Assembly: GCA_001603665.1 (NCBI GenBank)
Contig: LUZN01000015.1
Location: 1-45,348 of the forward strand
Length of the DNA: 45,348 bases
Reading direction: 5' to 3'
Origin: Bacteroidales bacterium Bact_22
Lineage (GTDB): Bacteria; Bacteroidota; Bacteroidia; Bacteroidales; F082
A model generated the notes under the pieces. That model was not told the origin of the DNA and searched no databases. It was given only the letters and a program-made list of their open reading frames with translations. The position numbers and the translations under genes are program-made. This document shows, piece by piece, positions 43,314 through 45,348 of the stretch (positions are counted from its first letter, which is position 1; each line of letters opens with the position of its first letter).

Positions 43314-44474
43314 TCAATACTGCATACTCAGCTGCTCAAATAGTACCGGAAGAAATGCGCAGCCGTTGTTTGATCGGCCCATTCTCACTATTACAAGGTT
43401 TTTATACGGGTTGACGTAAATTGTTTGGGCACAGATACCATATGCGTAATAGCCGGAATTTTCTGGTCTGGTATAACCCTCATAGCTTATGTTATACCAG
43501 TTGTAATTATAGCCGTGACTATTCTCGTCAAAGGTTATAGTCTGACGAATCCATTCTTCGCTTACTATGCGTTTGCCCTCCCATAAGCCATAGTTGAGAT
43601 ACAGTTGTCCGATCTTGGCCAAGTCTCTCAATGTCATCGTGATACCGCCAAAGGCGTGCGCCATGTCGTGTTTACGGCTGTCGATGTTAATCAACGCGTA
43701 ATGCTCCATTCCGAGCGGCTGCCACACTTTCTCGCTGAGATAGTCGGCGAAACGTTTGCCCGAGGCATTCTCTATGACAACACCAAGAATCGCCGATGTC
43801 ATGCTCTCGTAACGTAGTTGGGTACCTGGCTCACAACGGAATTTCAGACCTTTTATTTGTTTTCTGATGTCGTGTCCGTAATTCAGTTTTGACATCGCAT
43901 TAAGCATTTTTATGTCTTTCCACGAGGTGAACTCATACGTGTCTTCGAAATCCAGACCGCTCTTCATGTCAAGCAGATGACGGATGGTGAGCTTCTGCCA
44001 CATCGGGTCTTTTTTCTTCAGCTCCGGCAGATAGTCGGTGACAGGGTCGTCGATGCTGTGGATGTAGCCGTCGTCAACAGCGATGCCGCACATCAGCGAT
44101 GTTATTGATTTTGAAACGGAGAAGATTGTTGCGTAAGTGTCGGCGTTGAAATCGCCCCAATATCTTTCATAAACGATGCTGTCGTCGTGGATAATGAGCA
44201 AGCCTTGTGTGTTGCTTTTCCGATTCATTGCCTCAAGGAAAGTCATACTATCGCAGCCATGTGCCTTGTGGTAGAAATAAAAGCTGTCGATCCAATCGGC
44301 ACGCTGGCCGACGGGAAACACAAACACCTCCTCGCCGTTGGCGATGGTGTCAACCTCACGTTTCTGGTAACTGAAGACATTCGGACCGTCTTTGCCATCA
44401 GTCCGCAATGCCCTGATTATCGAGCACGACGTAAACGCTAAGCCGCAAAGGGCAAATAATAAAAGTTTTTTCAT
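43314..44474 (-). CDS. Beta-lactamase-family serine hydrolase, lipoprotein, 386 aa
   Basis: A class C beta-lactamase/DD-peptidase-like esterase. The lipobox is LAFTSC at residue 17. The catalytic SxxK motif is S119-V-S-K in ATIFSVSKSITSLM, followed by the GYIHSIDDPVTDYLPEL stretch and a tyrosine motif in QLRYESMTSAILG. The fold is widespread for esterases and peptidases, so antibiotic resistance should not be assumed. Its ATG overlaps the stop codon of the DUF4369-like lipoprotein upstream by four bases, so the two are coupled. Confidence 0.85.
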   Translation of the reverse strand: MKKLLLFALCGLAFTSCSIIRALRTDGKDGPNVFSYQKREVDTIANGEEVFVFPVGQRADWIDSFYFYHKAHGCDSMTFLEAMNRKSNTQGLLIIHDDSIVYERYWGDFNADTYATIFSVSKSITSLMCGIAVDDGYIHSIDDPVTDYLPELKKKDPMWQKLTIRHLLDMKSGLDFEDTYEFTSWKDIKMLNAMSKLNYGHDIRKQIKGLKFRCEPGTQLRYESMTSAILGVVIENASGKRFADYLSEKVWQPLGMEHYALINIDSRKHDMAHAFGGITMTLRDLAKIGQLYLNYGLWEGKRIVSEEWIRQTITFDENSHGYNYNWYNISYEGYTRPENSGYYAYGICAQTIYVNPYKNLVIVRMGRSNNGCAFLPVLFEQLSMQY

Positions 44475-45175
44475 TCAACTATCTGCATTGGCATGTCGTA
44501 ATCTTCAATCTCTTCGAGGTATTTCTCGATTTCTTTTTTATAAACCGACTCGACGGTCATGGTTTCGACAACTTCTTTTAAAACCATCGGATCGAAATCC
44601 TTTTTCTTTCTGCTCAGATCATATTGGCAAATGATATCATTTGAATGCTGCTTGTAATATTCAAACAATATGGCGTTGTACTCTTCCATACTTGCCTCAG
44701 CTTTCCTGTATAGCTCATTACCTCTGACGGTGTCGTTTTCATCGTATGCTGCATACATATCATAAACGATGGCCATTGTGGCGTTTTCCAAAGGTAAAAT
44801 TTCACGGCTGAATGCGAAGTAAGCATCCATCGCAGGTGTGCCTGTAGCTTCCCAATGATAGATTTCATTGTAGTCGCCGGTAATCGTCACGTCGTGATTT
44901 TCCGGGAAGAAAGGAAATACATTGCATAACTCATTTTTGTCGAATTTGACTATGTATTTGGTCTGCGGGTCGTCGCAAATAACTGTCATAACGGCCTTGT
45001 TACCTTCAAAAACGGCTGAGTCGATGCACATCTCCACCAGTCCGAAGTCTTTGTGCAGATAGACGGTCTGTCCGTCGGCATTGTCGATGTTAAGAGTTAC
45101 AATAAATTGCTTTGATTTGTTGCAGCCGCATAAAATAAGCAATGCCGCCACAATTGGTAATAATAGTTTTTTCAT
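44471..45175 (-). CDS. DUF4369-like lipoprotein, 234 aa
   Basis: A probable periplasm-facing lipoprotein (ILCGC lipobox). The first half (VTLNIDNADGQTVYLHKD, FPENHDVTITGDYNEI) resembles the DUF4369 N-terminal domain often fused to thioredoxin-like proteins of Bacteroidota. Here the thioredoxin part is missing; the second half is helical and charged. The ATG at 45175 was chosen because a TATTTTTG promoter (45215-45222) overlaps the longer frame that would begin at 45217. It heads a two-gene operon with the serine hydrolase. Function unknown. Confidence 0.7.
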   Translation of the reverse strand: MKKLLLPIVAALLILCGCNKSKQFIVTLNIDNADGQTVYLHKDFGLVEMCIDSAVFEGNKAVMTVICDDPQTKYIVKFDKNELCNVFPFFPENHDVTITGDYNEIYHWEATGTPAMDAYFAFSREILPLENATMAIVYDMYAAYDENDTVRGNELYRKAEASMEEYNAILFEYYKQHSNDIICQYDLSRKKKDFDPMVLKEVVETMTVESVYKKEIEKYLEEIEDYDMPMQIVE

Positions 45176-45214
45176 AGGTTTTACAATAATAATTAAATGG
45201 TATATTTTGAACGG

Positions 45215-45222
45215 CAAAAATA
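45215..45222 (-). promoter_or_regulatory. -7 element of the lipoprotein-serine hydrolase operon
   Basis: Minus-strand TATTTTTG fits TAnnTTTG, about 40 bases before the ATG at 45175. Confidence 0.6.
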
Positions 45223-45285
45223 AGAATTATTTTAGAATAACAAAGTGAAATTTATAATATTTTATCTCCTAAAATACTATTTTAA

Positions 45286-45319
45286 AACAAAAAAAGGATG
45301 CCGTTTTTCGACATCCTTT
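45286..45319 (-). terminator. Intrinsic terminator for a minus-strand gene beyond the right edge
   Basis: On the minus strand an 11-bp stem (AAAGGATG / CATCCTTT plus three pairs, one wobble) with a five-base loop is followed by a long T-run. It implies a minus-strand transcript arriving from outside the window. Confidence 0.8.
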
Positions 45320-45321
45320 AA

Positions 45322-45348
45322 TTATCAATTGTCAACTATCAATTGTCA
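45322..45348 (-). repeat. TTGAYAR heptad element cut by the window edge
   Basis: On the minus strand the units TTGATAG, TTGACAA and TTGATAA, plus six bases of another unit at the edge, form a 7-base-period array. It is the reverse-oriented relative of 25907-25934 and fits a 28-base, four-unit length. Confidence 0.6.

Noticed and set aside
43314-44474. Antibiotic-resistance beta-lactamase
   Set aside because: Only the general SxxK serine hydrolase fold is visible, on a lipoprotein coupled to a DUF4369-like gene; nothing specific to beta-lactam hydrolysis is seen.

Overview
This 45.3 kb window looks like chromosome from an anaerobic Bacteroidota bacterium, most likely order Bacteroidales. Four encoded proteins end in a type A type IX secretion (T9SS) sorting domain (YPNP...GQ.V...GVY.V....G...K). 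GldF/GldG and a DUF4340 protein are present. At least thirteen genes carry the Bacteroidota -7 element TAnnTTTG, mostly with short leaders. Glycoside hydrolases are GH92 and GH97. I see no rRNA, tRNA, CRISPR array, phage gene or insertion sequence, and no gene-free stretch exceeds about 300 bases.

Layout. (1) 110-14656: two giant paralogous T9SS surface proteins (2168 and 2641 aa) built from gingipain-type cleaved-adhesin modules, Fn3-like and carboxypeptidase-regulatory-like domains, and a beta-propeller-like region. (2) 14786-16828: a phosphopantetheinyl transferase containing a dispersed-repeat segment, a D-2-hydroxyacid dehydrogenase, a candidate structured RNA and a short SSB. (3) 17123-22933, minus strand: a tightly packed operon rluB-like / secreted nuclease / short-chain fatty acid transporter / dnaG. 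(4) 23041-24684: a T9SS-secreted subtilase. (5) 24751-28474: an oxygen-defence run of DHOD-like flavoprotein, rubredoxin, flavin reductase-rubredoxin, flavodiiron protein and Fe superoxide dismutase. (6) 28480-32700, minus strand: apt-gldF-gldG-DUF4340. (7) 32798-36612: outer-membrane-like protein, metallophosphoesterase lipoprotein and an unrecognised membrane protein with EF-hand-like loops. (8) 36674-45175: msrA, a GH92 mannosidase with a DASS transporter, a GH97 glucosidase, and a serine hydrolase with a DUF4369-like lipoprotein.

How it fits together. The bacterium appears to display and secrete large adhesins, a protease and a nuclease through T9SS, trims mannose- and glucose-containing glycans, moves organic acids and copes with transient oxygen through rubredoxin/flavodiiron chemistry. 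The most unusual signals are: (a) reciprocal presence and absence of whole modules inside carrier domains of the two giant proteins; (b) 28-base elements made of four 7-base units, found at intergenic sites and abutting stop codons; (c) a 134-nt element directly after the ssb stop codon, closed by a two-part stem that pairs better as minus-strand RNA; (d) a repeat-derived peptide inside the phosphopantetheinyl transferase. All assignments come from reading the sequence; no database search was run.
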